Assembly (NCBI GenBank): GCA_036490515.1
Contig: DASXDU010000032.1
Span: 186,001-250,000 of the forward strand
Direction: 5' to 3'
From: Palsa-1150 sp036490515
GTDB lineage: Bacteria > Myxococcota_A > Polyangia > Polyangiales > Polyangiaceae
Length of the DNA: 64,000 nucleotides
Part shown: positions 19,310 to 28,769 of the stretch, piece by piece
Position numbering within the stretch: position 1 is the stretch's first letter
How the letters are laid out: the number at the start of each line of letters is the position of its first letter
Notes under the pieces: model-generated
Seen by the model: only the letters and a program-made list of their open reading frames with translations
Told to the model about the DNA's origin: nothing
Database searches by the model: none
Program-made: the position numbers and the translations under genes

Positions 19310-20872
19310 ATGCTCGTGGGCGCGCGGCTCGGCGCGTACGAGCTCGTGCGCCTCGTCGGCCAGGGCGGCACCGCGAGCGTCTTCGAGGGGCGTCACGTCA
19401 TGCTCGGCAAGCGCGTGGCCGTGAAGGTGCTGCACGAGCACCTGATGCGCGACGACCAGCTCGCGGCGCGCTTCCTCCGCGAGGGGCGCGTCGCGGCGCA
19501 GCTCCACCATGCAAACGTGCTCGAGGTGATGGACCTCGGCCGCGAACCGAGCGTCGCCTGGCTCGTCATGGAGTTCCTCGAGGGCCGCGACCTGCGCGCG
19601 GAGCTCGAGAAGGTGGGCCGCCTCTCGCCCGAGGAGACCGCTGCGTACCTCCTGCCCATCGCGTCGGCGCTCGCGTACGCGCACCGCGTCGGCGCCGTGC
19701 ACCGCGACATCAAGCCGGCGAACGTCTTTCTCGCGCACGACGCGCGCGACCAGATCGTCCCGAAGGTGGTCGACTTCGGCCTCTCGAAGCTCGAGGACGT
19801 GCCCGAGAGCCGGCCGCTGACCGAGAGCGAGATGGTCGTCGGGTCGGTCGCGTACATGGCGCCCGAGCAGACGTACGGAATCGGCAACGCCGGTGCGCCC
19901 GCCGATCAGTTCTCGTTCGGGTGCGTCCTCTACGAGTGCCTCACCGGGCGGGCGCCGTTCCGGGCGCGCTCCTTCTTCCAGCTCGTCGAGGCAGTCCGCG
20001 CCGCGAAGGTCGAGCCTCCGAGCCGCGTCGTGCCCGGCCTGCCGCCGGCCGTCGACGCGATCGTCGCGCGCGCGCTCGCCGTCGATCCCGCCAATCGCTT
20101 CCCGTCGATGCGCGCCCTCGGCGCCGAGCTCCTGGCCCTCGCCGACGAGGGCACGCGCGAGGCCTGGAGCGTCGATTTCGAGGACACGCCGCGCCCCCGG
20201 GCCAAGGTCGTCGCTTCCCCGCGCCGCGTGCGCGTCGCGCCGGTCGTGCCCGACGAGGACTGCCCCGCATTGCCACGCCCCGCCGGGACGAGCCCCTTCC
20301 AGATCAAGGGCATCCCCTACCGCGGCCTCGCCTACCTCGTCAGCCGCACCCTCCCGCACGGGCTCGACGATCTCTGCGAGGCCCTCGACGACGCCGCGCT
20401 CCGGGAGTTCGTGCGTCAGCCGTTCCTCGCGTCGAGCCGCTACGACGTCCTTCCGATCCGCCCGCTCATGATGACGCTCGCGCGTCTCCTCGGCCGGCCC
20501 TTCCTCGATCTCCTCGTCACGACCACGAGGGCGCAGGCCCGCTACGACTACCGCACCGTCTTCCGCCAGATGCTGGGCACCTCCACGCTCGACAACTGGC
20601 ACGAGCGCTCGTCTCGCTTCGGCACGCAGTACTACACCTACGGCCGCTTCGACGCCGAGTGCATCGCACCCGGCGTGGTCGTCATGCGCCACCAGGGCGT
20701 GCCCGAGTACCTCGCGCCCTGGTACGCGCCGATGCAGGCCGCGTACGCCGAGGAGACCGTGCGCATGCTCGGCGGCGGCAACGTCCGGAGCGAGATCCTC
20801 GGGTGGGAGCCCCACGAGCCGCTCGACGGGCTGCCCACGCTCGTGACCGGGTCGAAGATCCTCTGGGAGTGA
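19310..20872 (+). CDS. Hanks-type Ser/Thr protein kinase with DUF2378-like C-terminal domain
   Basis: The 520-residue protein has a kinase domain at about residues 10-275: Gly loop VGQGGTASV, catalytic lysine K39 (VAVKVL), HRDIKPANV (H131, D133, K135), DFG (D155) and the APEQ motif. There is no transmembrane segment. The C-terminal ~190 residues (FQIKGIPYRGLAYLVSRTL, YDYRTVFRQMLGT, FGTQYYTYG, ending EPLDGLPTLVTGSKILWE) resemble the myxobacterial DUF2378/TIGR02265 paralogous domain. That assignment is by pattern only. ATG 19310 starts the conserved domain; a GTG at 19286 is an alternative. It probably phosphorylates cytoplasmic targets. Confidence 0.87.
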   Translation: MLVGARLGAYELVRLVGQGGTASVFEGRHVMLGKRVAVKVLHEHLMRDDQLAARFLREGRVAAQLHHANVLEVMDLGREPSVAWLVMEFLEGRDLRAELEKVGRLSPEETAAYLLPIASALAYAHRVGAVHRDIKPANVFLAHDARDQIVPKVVDFGLSKLEDVPESRPLTESEMVVGSVAYMAPEQTYGIGNAGAPADQFSFGCVLYECLTGRAPFRARSFFQLVEAVRAAKVEPPSRVVPGLPPAVDAIVARALAVDPANRFPSMRALGAELLALADEGTREAWSVDFEDTPRPRAKVVASPRRVRVAPVVPDEDCPALPRPAGTSPFQIKGIPYRGLAYLVSRTLPHGLDDLCEALDDAALREFVRQPFLASSRYDVLPIRPLMMTLARLLGRPFLDLLVTTTRAQARYDYRTVFRQMLGTSTLDNWHERSSRFGTQYYTYGRFDAECIAPGVVVMRHQGVPEYLAPWYAPMQAAYAEETVRMLGGGNVRSEILGWEPHEPLDGLPTLVTGSKILWE

Positions 20873-20880
20873 GCGCCCGG

Positions 20881-23640
20881 CTACTTCACGACGAGGCCCG
20901 TGTCGTTCGACGCGATGACGCGCCGGCCGTCGGGGAGCATCGCCTCGCAGTCGACCCAGACGGAGCCCGGCGCGGCGGGGGTGAACGTGAACGACGTCCC
21001 TCCCGCCCAGGGCTCCTGACCGGCGGCCTCCCACGTCACGCGCGCGTTCGTGAGGTCGACGCCCGCCGGCGCGGTGAGGGTCACGGTGATCGCGTGCCCG
21101 GAGCTCGCGCTCGACGGGACGACGATGGTCCCGCCCGGCGCCTGCCACGGCGTCTTCGCCGCCTGGGTCTGCGCGGCGAGGGCGACGATCGCGGCGAAGC
21201 CCCAGCCCTCGTTCACCGTATCGGCCTCGGTGGCCGTGTTGAACTGGTGCGCGTAGCGATCGTAGAAGCCGTAGGGCGCGGTCTGCGCGCCGTCCTGCGG
21301 GAACGTGACCTCCTCGAGCTCGCTGCCGTACTGCTGGAGGTACATGTACCCGGTCACGATGTTGCCGTAGTCGATGCCCGTCGGCGGCAGGCGATGCCGA
21401 TCGTTCTCCCAGAACTGGCTCACCATCACGCGCGGGCGCTGCCAGCCGAGCCCCGAGAGGAACGAGATGTCGACCGGGTTCGCGCCGCCCTCGTAGCCGA
21501 TGTTCGTGAGGATCGCGTCCGCGTACCCGGGATCGGCCGACACCTCTTGCGCGACGGCCATGTCGAACGCCTGCGTGCCGGAGTAGTACCAGCCCGCGGT
21601 GCCGGTCGCCTTCGTCGCCGGCGGGAAGCTCGTGCCGTACGCGCTGTCCTTCGCCCACGAGAGCTGGTCCTGCCCCACGCCCGTGACCTCGGTCTCGCAC
21701 TTCGCGAGGTACGACGCGTCGACCTCGCTCGCCTTCCGCCTGCCCGAGCGCACGGCGAACGCGTAGTCGCGCGCCGCGCAGCCGAACCCGCGCCACATGC
21801 CCCACCAGCCCCAGTGGTAGTCGCTCTGATCGGTGGGGTCCGGGTACCACTGCGCGAGCGCCGTCTGGTAGGTCGCCTGGCCGGTGGCCGCGAAGAGCGA
21901 CGCCGCCGCCCACGCGATCATGTCGTCCTGGAGGTACGCGTCGTCCTGGTAGATGAACTGGTACGCGCCCTCGTCCGGGTGCGCCGCAAGCGCGGCCTGC
22001 AGCGCGGTCCAGCCCTTCTCCGCCGCCTGGAGGTAGCGTGCGGCGTCGGTCGGGAACTGCTGCGTGAAGAGCGGCGACGAGCCGATGTCGGCGAGCGCGG
22101 CGATCGCGGCGGCCGACGCGTAGGTGTTCTTCGGCCACACGATCTGCGGATCGCCGTGGCTCGGCAGGACGTCGTTCTCGTAGGCGCGGTCCTTCGGGTA
22201 GACGAGGTAGAAGAAGAGGCCGTCGGCGTCCTGCATCTTCGCGATGAAGTCGGCCTCCCACTTCGCCTCCTCGAGGACGTCGCTCTTGCCGTCGCCGCTC
22301 TCGGGCAGGCCCAGGTTGTCGAGCGCGCCCACGCCGGGGAGATCGTCCGCCGCGAAGGTGAGCGTGTGCACGAGGAACGAGCTGTCCATCAGGTACTTGC
22401 TGTAGTCGCCGGCGTCGTGATGCCCGCCGGTCTCGTCGATGGGTCCCGTGTCGACGTACGGATAGAGCCCGTCGGTGAACGTCGTCAGCTCGGGCGCCGT
22501 CTGCCCCTGCGGGACCTGCGCGTTGCTCGCGAGGAGCTGCTGCGCCGTCGCGTACGTGGCGTCCCCCGTCGGGACCGAGACGGGCGCGGTGTGATCGGCG
22601 CCGTCGGGGAAGCGCGTGAAGGGCAGCGCCTTCGCCATGCCGCAGCGCTGGTTGTACATGCCCTGCGCGTACGTGCGCGCGAAGGCCATCGCGCTCCCGT
22701 CGTCGACGAGGAACGGATACGACGCGCCCATCCCGGGCACGACGAGCTGGTACTGGCCCGGCGTCGTGAACGCGGAGAAGTCCGCGTCGAGGACCTGCTG
22801 GTACTGCGCCGGCTGGAACGGGAAACCGGTGTCGAGGCGCGCGGCGAGCGTGCCCTGGAACGCGGTCTTGCCCGTGGCGCGGTCGACGAGCGTGAACGTC
22901 GTCGCCGGGACGGTGAGCTCGCCGAGCGAGCCCTGGTAGAAGCCGACGAAGGCGTGCTTGGGGAGCGAAGGGACGTACCCCGTCTGGTTCACGTGGATCG
23001 CGGCGCCGCGCCGCATCGGGTCGACGGTCGCCGTGTAGGGCGAGGGTGACGACCAGAGCGCGCCGCTCGCGTCGTCGACGGTGACGCTCGTGCCGTCGGC
23101 GATGGGCGACGCGAGGACGAGGTAGAGCCAGTTGCCGATGCGGAGATCGTAGGTCGCGAGCGGCGCGTAGACCGGGCGGCGCTTGAAGCCGACGGTGGTC
23201 ACCGCCACGGTGCCCGCGCCGGCGTGGACGACGAAGTCCGTCGCGGGTGGGAGCGCGCTCGGGTTGCCGCTCCCGTCGACGAACGTCCACTGCGTGAGCG
23301 GCGCGGGATCGGCCGCCTTCGTCGTCACGAGCGAGAGCTCGAGGAGCGTCGGCGTCACGACGCGGAGCGCGGCGGCTCCGACCGGGGGCAGATCGAGGTT
23401 CGGGTAGCCCGCGGGCAAGGTGGACGGGCCGTAGCTCGTGGCAGTCGCCGCCGCGTCGGTTCCCGCGCCGTCTGCGTGCGCATCGAGGCCGGCGCCGCCG
23501 TCGATGCCTTCGCCCGCTTCTCCGCCTCCGCCTCCGTCGCGCGAAGCTCCCGGACCGGCGTCCCCCGATCCGTGACCGCACGCTGCCACGAGCACCGCGA
23601 CGACCGGAACGAGGCCCGCGCGAATCGTTCTCCCGCGCAT
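20881..23640 (-). CDS. Glycoside hydrolase family 9 (cellulase-like) lipoprotein
   Basis: The 919-residue protein starts with a lipobox (VLVAACG) and a Gly/Asp-rich linker. An N-terminal Ig-like region typical of GH9 follows, up to about residue 350. In the (alpha/alpha)6 catalytic domain GGHHDAGDYSKYLMDSSF carries the nucleophilic and base aspartates D409 and D412. The late PTGIDYGNIVTGYM segment and TEADTVNEG hold the likely general acid (E805). A C-terminal Ig-like domain closes it. GH9 enzymes cut beta-1,4-glucans, so cellulose, xyloglucan or exopolysaccharide are candidate substrates. ATG 23640 is chosen because the lipoprotein signal starts there. Confidence 0.9.
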   Translation of the reverse strand: MRGRTIRAGLVPVVAVLVAACGHGSGDAGPGASRDGGGGGEAGEGIDGGAGLDAHADGAGTDAAATATSYGPSTLPAGYPNLDLPPVGAAALRVVTPTLLELSLVTTKAADPAPLTQWTFVDGSGNPSALPPATDFVVHAGAGTVAVTTVGFKRRPVYAPLATYDLRIGNWLYLVLASPIADGTSVTVDDASGALWSSPSPYTATVDPMRRGAAIHVNQTGYVPSLPKHAFVGFYQGSLGELTVPATTFTLVDRATGKTAFQGTLAARLDTGFPFQPAQYQQVLDADFSAFTTPGQYQLVVPGMGASYPFLVDDGSAMAFARTYAQGMYNQRCGMAKALPFTRFPDGADHTAPVSVPTGDATYATAQQLLASNAQVPQGQTAPELTTFTDGLYPYVDTGPIDETGGHHDAGDYSKYLMDSSFLVHTLTFAADDLPGVGALDNLGLPESGDGKSDVLEEAKWEADFIAKMQDADGLFFYLVYPKDRAYENDVLPSHGDPQIVWPKNTYASAAAIAALADIGSSPLFTQQFPTDAARYLQAAEKGWTALQAALAAHPDEGAYQFIYQDDAYLQDDMIAWAAASLFAATGQATYQTALAQWYPDPTDQSDYHWGWWGMWRGFGCAARDYAFAVRSGRRKASEVDASYLAKCETEVTGVGQDQLSWAKDSAYGTSFPPATKATGTAGWYYSGTQAFDMAVAQEVSADPGYADAILTNIGYEGGANPVDISFLSGLGWQRPRVMVSQFWENDRHRLPPTGIDYGNIVTGYMYLQQYGSELEEVTFPQDGAQTAPYGFYDRYAHQFNTATEADTVNEGWGFAAIVALAAQTQAAKTPWQAPGGTIVVPSSASSGHAITVTLTAPAGVDLTNARVTWEAAGQEPWAGGTSFTFTPAAPGSVWVDCEAMLPDGRRVIASNDTGLVVK

Positions 23641-23716
23641 CCCCTCAGGATAGCCCCTCACCGACCGTGCGGGCCGTCGGTCTCCGGCCGCGATCGGCAT
23701 CGAGGGAGCGCGCCCG

Positions 23717-25570
23717 TCACGGACCGCCGTCACCCTCGGCGGCCAGCACGTCGCGGCGGTGAAGGGCGGAGGCGACGCAATCGGTCCCGTCGGTGGGGTC
23801 GACGAACGGACCGGGGAAGGAGCGCGCCATCATGATCGTGCCCTCGTACTCCGCCTTTGCGTTGTACTGGTCCTGCCTGATGGCGCCGGACCACGAGCGC
23901 TCGAGGTCCAAGCGGCTCATGCCGGTGAGCGCCTGAACGGAGGGCTTGTTCACGAGGCCGAGCTGGCGCGCTTCCTCCGCGCGGTTGAACCGAAGGACCG
24001 TCTCCATCGTCCGTCCGGCGCGGTAGACGCCGCATACGCTCAGGTCCATGAAGCCCCACGCCCCGACGTTCACGTAGTCCTTGAGGACCTTGCTTGCCTG
24101 CAGCTCGAGGTCGAGGCTCGTCGCCGAGGTGAGCTCCACGGGGCGCGTGGGCTCGCGCGCGGGGGGCGGGCGAAGGCCCCTCTCCTCGATGTCGGCAATG
24201 AGGAAGAGCGCCTCGGCCGCGACGTGTCCGGTGGGGCTCAGAGGTTTGCCCCCCGCGTGATCGACGTCGTCGTAGACGGCGTGGAGCAGCGACAGCGCAT
24301 TCGGATCGCCCGCTCGCCACGCGGCGCGCGCGCGCTCCATCTCGTCGTGGATCGCGGGGGAGAGGGCGAGGGCGGCCGCCGAGGCGGCCATCGAGATGGG
24401 CGGCGCGGACGTCGCCCCGGGAGCGGTGGTCGCGGCTTGCGCGCGAAACGCGACGCGGGCGATCCCCATGGCGCCGACCGCGAGGACCACGCCGGAAGCG
24501 ACGAGCGCGAGAGGATGCGCGTACCAGCGTCGCCGTGCGGGCGGAGCCGGCGTGCGGAGTCCCTCGCCGCGCGCGGGCGTGGTGCTCCCGGTCTTCGTGT
24601 TCCCGCGTGCCTCGGAAGGAGCCGTGGGTCCCGCCGTGTCGCTCTGCGGGGTCGCGAGCATCTCCTCCGTCTCCGAGGGCGGCGCAGCGCTCTCGGGGGG
24701 CGCTTCTGGCAGGTCCGCCATCACGCGCGTCAACGCGGCGCGCATCTCCCCTGCGCTCGCGAAGCGCGCGTCGGGCGAGCGCGCCATCGCCCGGTCGACG
24801 ACGGCGACGAAGGACGCAGGTAGCTCGGGGTTCAGCTCGGCGAGCGGAACGGGGGGCCCGGCGCGCACGGCGGCGACGACGTCCAGCCCCGTCGCGCTCG
24901 CGTACGGCTTGCCCCCGACGCACGCGTAGATCATCGCGCCGACGCCGTAGACGTCGGCGCGGACGTCGGCGCGCTCCCCCGCGGCCTGCTCGGGCGCCAT
25001 GTAGCGCGGCGTCCCGATGACCGCGCCCTCCACCGTCATGTCCCCGTGCGGCGAGATGACGCGCGCGACGCCGAAGTCGAGGATCTTCACCGAGGGGTCG
25101 CCGCCCCGCTCGCGTGCGAGAAAGACGTTGGGCGGCTTGAGGTCGCGGTGAACGACCCCCTTGGCGTGCACCACCTCGAGCGTGTCGAGCACGGCGCAGG
25201 CGATCGACGCGGCCTCGCGCGGATGCAGACGGGCATACCGCTGCAGGCGGTCGGCGAGCGACTCGCCTACGAGCAGCTCCATCACGACGAAGGGCCCGGC
25301 GAGGTCGTCGCGATCGAAGTCGATGATCTGCGGCACGCCCCGCCGCGCGACCTTCGCGACGAGCGTCGCTTCGCGCTGGAGGCGCTCGACGACCGACGGA
25401 TCGTCGGCGACGCCCGGCAGGAGCACCTTCACGGCGACGCGTCGCTGCACCGCGAGCTGCGTGGCCGAGAAGACGGCACCCATCCCGCCCTCGCCGACGA
25501 GCCGCTCGAGCACGTAGCGCCCGGCGAGGACGCGGCCTTCCAGCATTCGTGCCCAGCCCGTGGTCGTCAT
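23717..25570 (-). CDS. Transmembrane Hanks-type Ser/Thr protein kinase
   Basis: The 617-residue protein has a complete kinase domain in the first ~280 residues: GEGGMGAVF loop, K48, HRDLKPPNVFL, DFGVARV and APEQ. A polar linker with Pro/Ser/Thr follows, then one TM segment (HPLALVASGVVLAVGAMGIA) and an extracytoplasmic domain of ~220 residues. That domain has MERARAAWRAGDPNALSLL and LQASKVLKDYVNVGAWGF and ends near FVDPTDGTDCVASAL. The gene begins 7 bases after the stop of the FHA/sigma-54 regulator and is preceded by GAGAGG, so the two are probably co-transcribed. Confidence 0.9.
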   Translation of the reverse strand: MTTTGWARMLEGRVLAGRYVLERLVGEGGMGAVFSATQLAVQRRVAVKVLLPGVADDPSVVERLQREATLVAKVARRGVPQIIDFDRDDLAGPFVVMELLVGESLADRLQRYARLHPREAASIACAVLDTLEVVHAKGVVHRDLKPPNVFLARERGGDPSVKILDFGVARVISPHGDMTVEGAVIGTPRYMAPEQAAGERADVRADVYGVGAMIYACVGGKPYASATGLDVVAAVRAGPPVPLAELNPELPASFVAVVDRAMARSPDARFASAGEMRAALTRVMADLPEAPPESAAPPSETEEMLATPQSDTAGPTAPSEARGNTKTGSTTPARGEGLRTPAPPARRRWYAHPLALVASGVVLAVGAMGIARVAFRAQAATTAPGATSAPPISMAASAAALALSPAIHDEMERARAAWRAGDPNALSLLHAVYDDVDHAGGKPLSPTGHVAAEALFLIADIEERGLRPPPAREPTRPVELTSATSLDLELQASKVLKDYVNVGAWGFMDLSVCGVYRAGRTMETVLRFNRAEEARQLGLVNKPSVQALTGMSRLDLERSWSGAIRQDQYNAKAEYEGTIMMARSFPGPFVDPTDGTDCVASALHRRDVLAAEGDGGP

Positions 25571-25577
25571 GGGCCTC

Positions 25578-26987
25578 TCAGCGGTAGTCCTCGGGCCGGA
25601 GCTCGTACCGCTTCATCCAGCGCTGCACCTGGAAGCGCGCCTTCCCGAGCTCGCGCGCGACGGCGCTCAGGTTGCCGCGGTGCGACTCGAGCAGGCGGAC
25701 GAGCTCCGCGCGGCGCGCCTCGTCCTCGGGGGAGGCCAGGCGTTCGGGTGACCCGTGCTGCGGCGGCGCGGTGTCGCGCGAGCGACCGTCGGCCGGAGAG
25801 GCCCCTGCGAGCGCGGGGGGCAGGTGCTCGAGCTCGATGGGCGAGTCCCCGGCGAAGACGAGCGCGGCCTCGAGGCACTTCTCGAGCTCGCGCACGTTCT
25901 GGGGCCAGTCGTGGGCGAAGAGCGCCCTCGCGGCCCGCCGCGTGAGGGATACGTCGCCCGCGCGCTGCGGTGCGAGGCGGCGAAGGAGCTCTCCCACGAG
26001 CAGGCCGAGGTCCTCCCGCCGCTCGCGCAGGGGAGGCAGCTGCAGGTGGAACCCCGAGAGACGCGCCAGCAGGTCCTCGCGGAAGGTGCCCGCGGCGACG
26101 AGCGCTCGCAGGTCCCGGTGGGTCGCGGCGAGGAAGCGCACGTCGACAGGGATCGCGCGCGTGTCGCCGACCGGCATGACCTCGTGCTCCTGGAGCACCC
26201 GCAGGAGCGCCGCCTGCGAGGGGAGGGGAAGATCGCCGATCTCGTCGAGCAGCAGCGTCCCTCCGTCGGCGCTCCGCACGATCCCGTCCCGGTCGGCGAT
26301 TGCGCCGGAGAACGCACCGCGCTTGCACCCGAAGAGCTCCGCCTCGACCAGAGTCGCGGGAAGCGCGCCGCAGTTGATCGCCTGAAACCGTCCGGCGCGG
26401 CCGGATGCGCGGTGGATGGCCCGCGCGAGGACCTCCTTGCCGGTGCCGCTCTCGCCCGTGAGGACCACCGCGATGAGCGACGGCGCGACCTTTGCGAGGC
26501 GATCGAGCATTGCGCCCAGGGTCAGGTGCAAGGTGGGAATGCCGAGTGGAGCCGAGGTGGTTCGTTCGGCCGCCGCGAGGGAAGCGTCGGGCAGGGACCG
26601 CACGACGAAGAACGTGCTCCCGAGCTCGAGGACGTCCCCGTCCGCGAGCGCCGCCTGCTCTACCGCCGCGCCATTGCGTCGCGACCCGTTCTTCGAGCCC
26701 TGGTCCACGAGCGTCCACCCATCGCCCCGTTGCAACAGTCGTGCATGCGTCGTCGACATGCGCGGATCGTCGAACCGCAGCGTGAGCACGGTCTTGCGGC
26801 CCGACCTGGCGCGCGTGCTCGCTCGCTCGGCCCCGCGGCCGATGAGCACCTCGTCGGCGTCGAGCGGGTGACGCGCTCCCGCGTCGAGCGGGCGATCGGC
26901 GAAGAGCGCGACGCTGAGGGCGAAGCGCGGCCCGCCGCCGTCCGGGGCGAGTCGCTCGGCGGAGAGGGTGCTCCCGAGGGTCTCCAC
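25578..26987 (-). CDS. FHA-domain sigma-54-dependent transcriptional activator (GAFSGA variant)
   Basis: The 469-residue protein has an FHA domain at about residues 45-130 (LIGRG, MSTTHARLLQRG, QGSKNGSRRNG) that binds phosphothreonine. A sigma-54 AAA+ domain follows: Walker A GESGTGKEVLAR, sigma-54 contact loop GAFSGA (residues 224-229) and Walker B GGTLLLDEIGDLP. A Fis-type HTH closes it (GNLSAVARELGKARFQVQRW). The usual loop is GAFTGA, so Ser227 is a conservative change. Having FHA in the sensor position suggests control by a Ser/Thr kinase, and the next gene in the operon is one. The GTG at 26987 is an estimate because no ATG is nearby. Confidence 0.88.
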   Translation of the reverse strand: METLGSTLSAERLAPDGGGPRFALSVALFADRPLDAGARHPLDADEVLIGRGAERASTRARSGRKTVLTLRFDDPRMSTTHARLLQRGDGWTLVDQGSKNGSRRNGAAVEQAALADGDVLELGSTFFVVRSLPDASLAAAERTTSAPLGIPTLHLTLGAMLDRLAKVAPSLIAVVLTGESGTGKEVLARAIHRASGRAGRFQAINCGALPATLVEAELFGCKRGAFSGAIADRDGIVRSADGGTLLLDEIGDLPLPSQAALLRVLQEHEVMPVGDTRAIPVDVRFLAATHRDLRALVAAGTFREDLLARLSGFHLQLPPLRERREDLGLLVGELLRRLAPQRAGDVSLTRRAARALFAHDWPQNVRELEKCLEAALVFAGDSPIELEHLPPALAGASPADGRSRDTAPPQHGSPERLASPEDEARRAELVRLLESHRGNLSAVARELGKARFQVQRWMKRYELRPEDYR

Positions 26988-27308
26988 GACGACAGAGTAC
27001 GACAGGGCGACGAGGAACCGCAGAAGGACGCCAGCGGGGCGGGCCGGGAGCGACGCGGCACGTTTCGCGTCGCGCCACGTGTGGCGCCACGGGGAAGCCG
27101 CCACCTGCCACACGCGTCGTGGCGGGGCGGGTGCCTCGAAATGCCGAGAATCGCCGATGCGAACGGGCGAGGGCGCGGCGGCCCGAGCGTTGCTGAGGCT
27201 TGTCCCACGAACGACACGTTCGGCGACGTGGGCAGCTCGCGCCTCGCACTCCTCGTGCTCCGCGGCGCCCACTCTTGAATGCCCCCATCCAGAAAAGGAG
27301 CTTCTCCC
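26988..27308. other. Intergenic region between divergent regulator and lipoprotein genes
   Basis: This 321-base gap contains the 10-bp palindrome GTGGCGCCAC (27081-27090) inside a GC-rich stretch with repeated GTGGC elements. It also holds the ribosome-binding site AAAGGAG of the lipoprotein. A TGGC-N9-TGC pattern at 27120-27134 is too weak to call a sigma-54 site. No coding frame is supported. Confidence 0.5.
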
Positions 27309-28757
27309 ATGAGAACACGCGTCCTCGGTTTGCTCGCGATCGTCTCGACGTCCGTCATCGGGGCGTGCTCGAGCAGCAGCGGAAACGGTACGCCCGACGG
27401 CGGCGCCGCCAACGGCCCTGACGGCTCCGCGTCGAGCAGCAGTGGCAGTAGCAGCGGCACGACGAGCAGCAGCGGGAGCAGCAGCGGCACGGCGAGCAGC
27501 AGCGGGAGTAGCAGCGGGAGTAGCAGCGGGAGTAGCAGCGGCACGGCGAGCAGCAGCGGCAGCAGCAGCGGTACGGCGAGCAGCAGCGGCGGCAGCGACG
27601 GTGGCTCGAAGACGTGCGCGGCGGCGACGCTCTTCGCCGGGAACCCCAACTTCGCCACCCCTGCGGATCGTCCCTCCGACGGCGCCAACATCCTCACCGG
27701 GACGCCGTACATCTACCAGTCGCTCCACTTCGCGAGCGGGGGCCAGATCCTCACGAACGACCAGCTTTCGGTGTGGCGCATCGACACGAGCACCAGCCAG
27801 CTCCACGCGGTGGCCGGCGGTCCTTTGACCGGCAACGCAGAGCTCCTCGCCGGGGCCGCACCGGGTGTGGCCTGCGGCACCGCGCGCTTCGCAGACCTCC
27901 TCGGCTCCGCGGTCGACTCGCACGGCAACCTCTTCGTCGCCGACTACGCCAACGCGATCCTCGAGGTGACCAACCCCCTCGACGCGACCAACTGCAAGGT
28001 GAGCTACTTCGCCGGCACGGCGCAGGAGCTCGACACCCTCAACCTCGATCAGTCGGACGGCAACTCGGGAACGGCGGACGGCACGGGCTCGGCGGCGCAG
28101 TTCCTGGGCCCGGAGTCGCTCACCATCGACGGGTCGGACAACCTCTATGTGCTCGACCACGCCACCGCGTGGTCCATCCGCAAGATCACGCCCGCCGCGG
28201 TAGTGACCACGATCGCCACGTTCAGCGACGACCAGTACGCCTTCGGCGAGCTCCAGTTCCTCGACGGCAAGGTGTGGTTCTGGGCGCGCGGCAACGACGC
28301 GACCGACGCGGACACGGCCAACCTCATCGCCATCGACCCCACCGTGACGACGCCCGTCGCCAACCCGCCCTCCCTCCTCACGCTCCACGGCGCGGACCTC
28401 GGCGGGGACTCGGGCTCCAGCTTCGACACCGGCGGCATCACCACCGACGGAACGAAGCTCTACGTCGTGGCCATCGGTCAGGCCTACAGCGTCGACGTGA
28501 GCGGGAGCACCCCGGTCATCAGCGCGCCGCTGGCGGGCCAGAACGACGGCAACTGGAGCGCCCAGACCGACCTCGACTTCGCGTCTGGATACGACCCCAC
28601 GGCCGCCCAGACCGCGGCGAGCGTGGAGCTGCTCTCGCTCGACGAGACCCAGACGTGGGGCGTGGATTCGTACCTCTCGCGCGACCCGAGCGGGAACCTC
28701 TACTTCACGGGCGAGTCGGAGGACGTCTACGTGGAGAAGCTCGCGAGCTGCCCGTGA
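27309..28757 (+). CDS. NHL-like beta-propeller lipoprotein with Ser/Gly linker
   Basis: The 482-residue protein has a lipobox (SVIGAC). About 60 residues of almost pure Ser/Gly/Thr follow, then a propeller of NHL-like repeats (GNLFVADYANAILEVTNP, DNLYVLDHATAWSIRKITP, TLLGLH-like strands), ending in VYVEKLASCP. AAAGGAG precedes the ATG by 8 bases. The long flexible linker probably lifts the propeller from the membrane surface. It is divergent from the FHA regulator and convergent (12 bases) with the membrane protein gene. No enzymatic role is visible. Confidence 0.83.
   Translation: MRTRVLGLLAIVSTSVIGACSSSSGNGTPDGGAANGPDGSASSSSGSSSGTTSSSGSSSGTASSSGSSSGSSSGSSSGTASSSGSSSGTASSSGGSDGGSKTCAAATLFAGNPNFATPADRPSDGANILTGTPYIYQSLHFASGGQILTNDQLSVWRIDTSTSQLHAVAGGPLTGNAELLAGAAPGVACGTARFADLLGSAVDSHGNLFVADYANAILEVTNPLDATNCKVSYFAGTAQELDTLNLDQSDGNSGTADGTGSAAQFLGPESLTIDGSDNLYVLDHATAWSIRKITPAAVVTTIATFSDDQYAFGELQFLDGKVWFWARGNDATDADTANLIAIDPTVTTPVANPPSLLTLHGADLGGDSGSSFDTGGITTDGTKLYVVAIGQAYSVDVSGSTPVISAPLAGQNDGNWSAQTDLDFASGYDPTAAQTAASVELLSLDETQTWGVDSYLSRDPSGNLYFTGESEDVYVEKLASCP
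27426..27600 (+). repeat. Ser/Gly codon-repeat tract in the lipoprotein linker
   Basis: The linker is made of short in-frame units such as AGCAGCAGCGG, with embedded copies of AGCAGCGGGAGT. They encode SSSG, SSSGT and SSSGS blocks. Simple coding repeats of this kind can slip and change linker length without breaking the frame. Confidence 0.8.
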
Positions 28758-28769
28758 GCGGCACTCCGA

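Noticed and set aside
27120..27134. Sigma-54 promoter for the propeller lipoprotein at 27309
   Set aside because: GG and GC are correctly spaced but the rest of the match is weak and it lies about 175 bases from the start codon.
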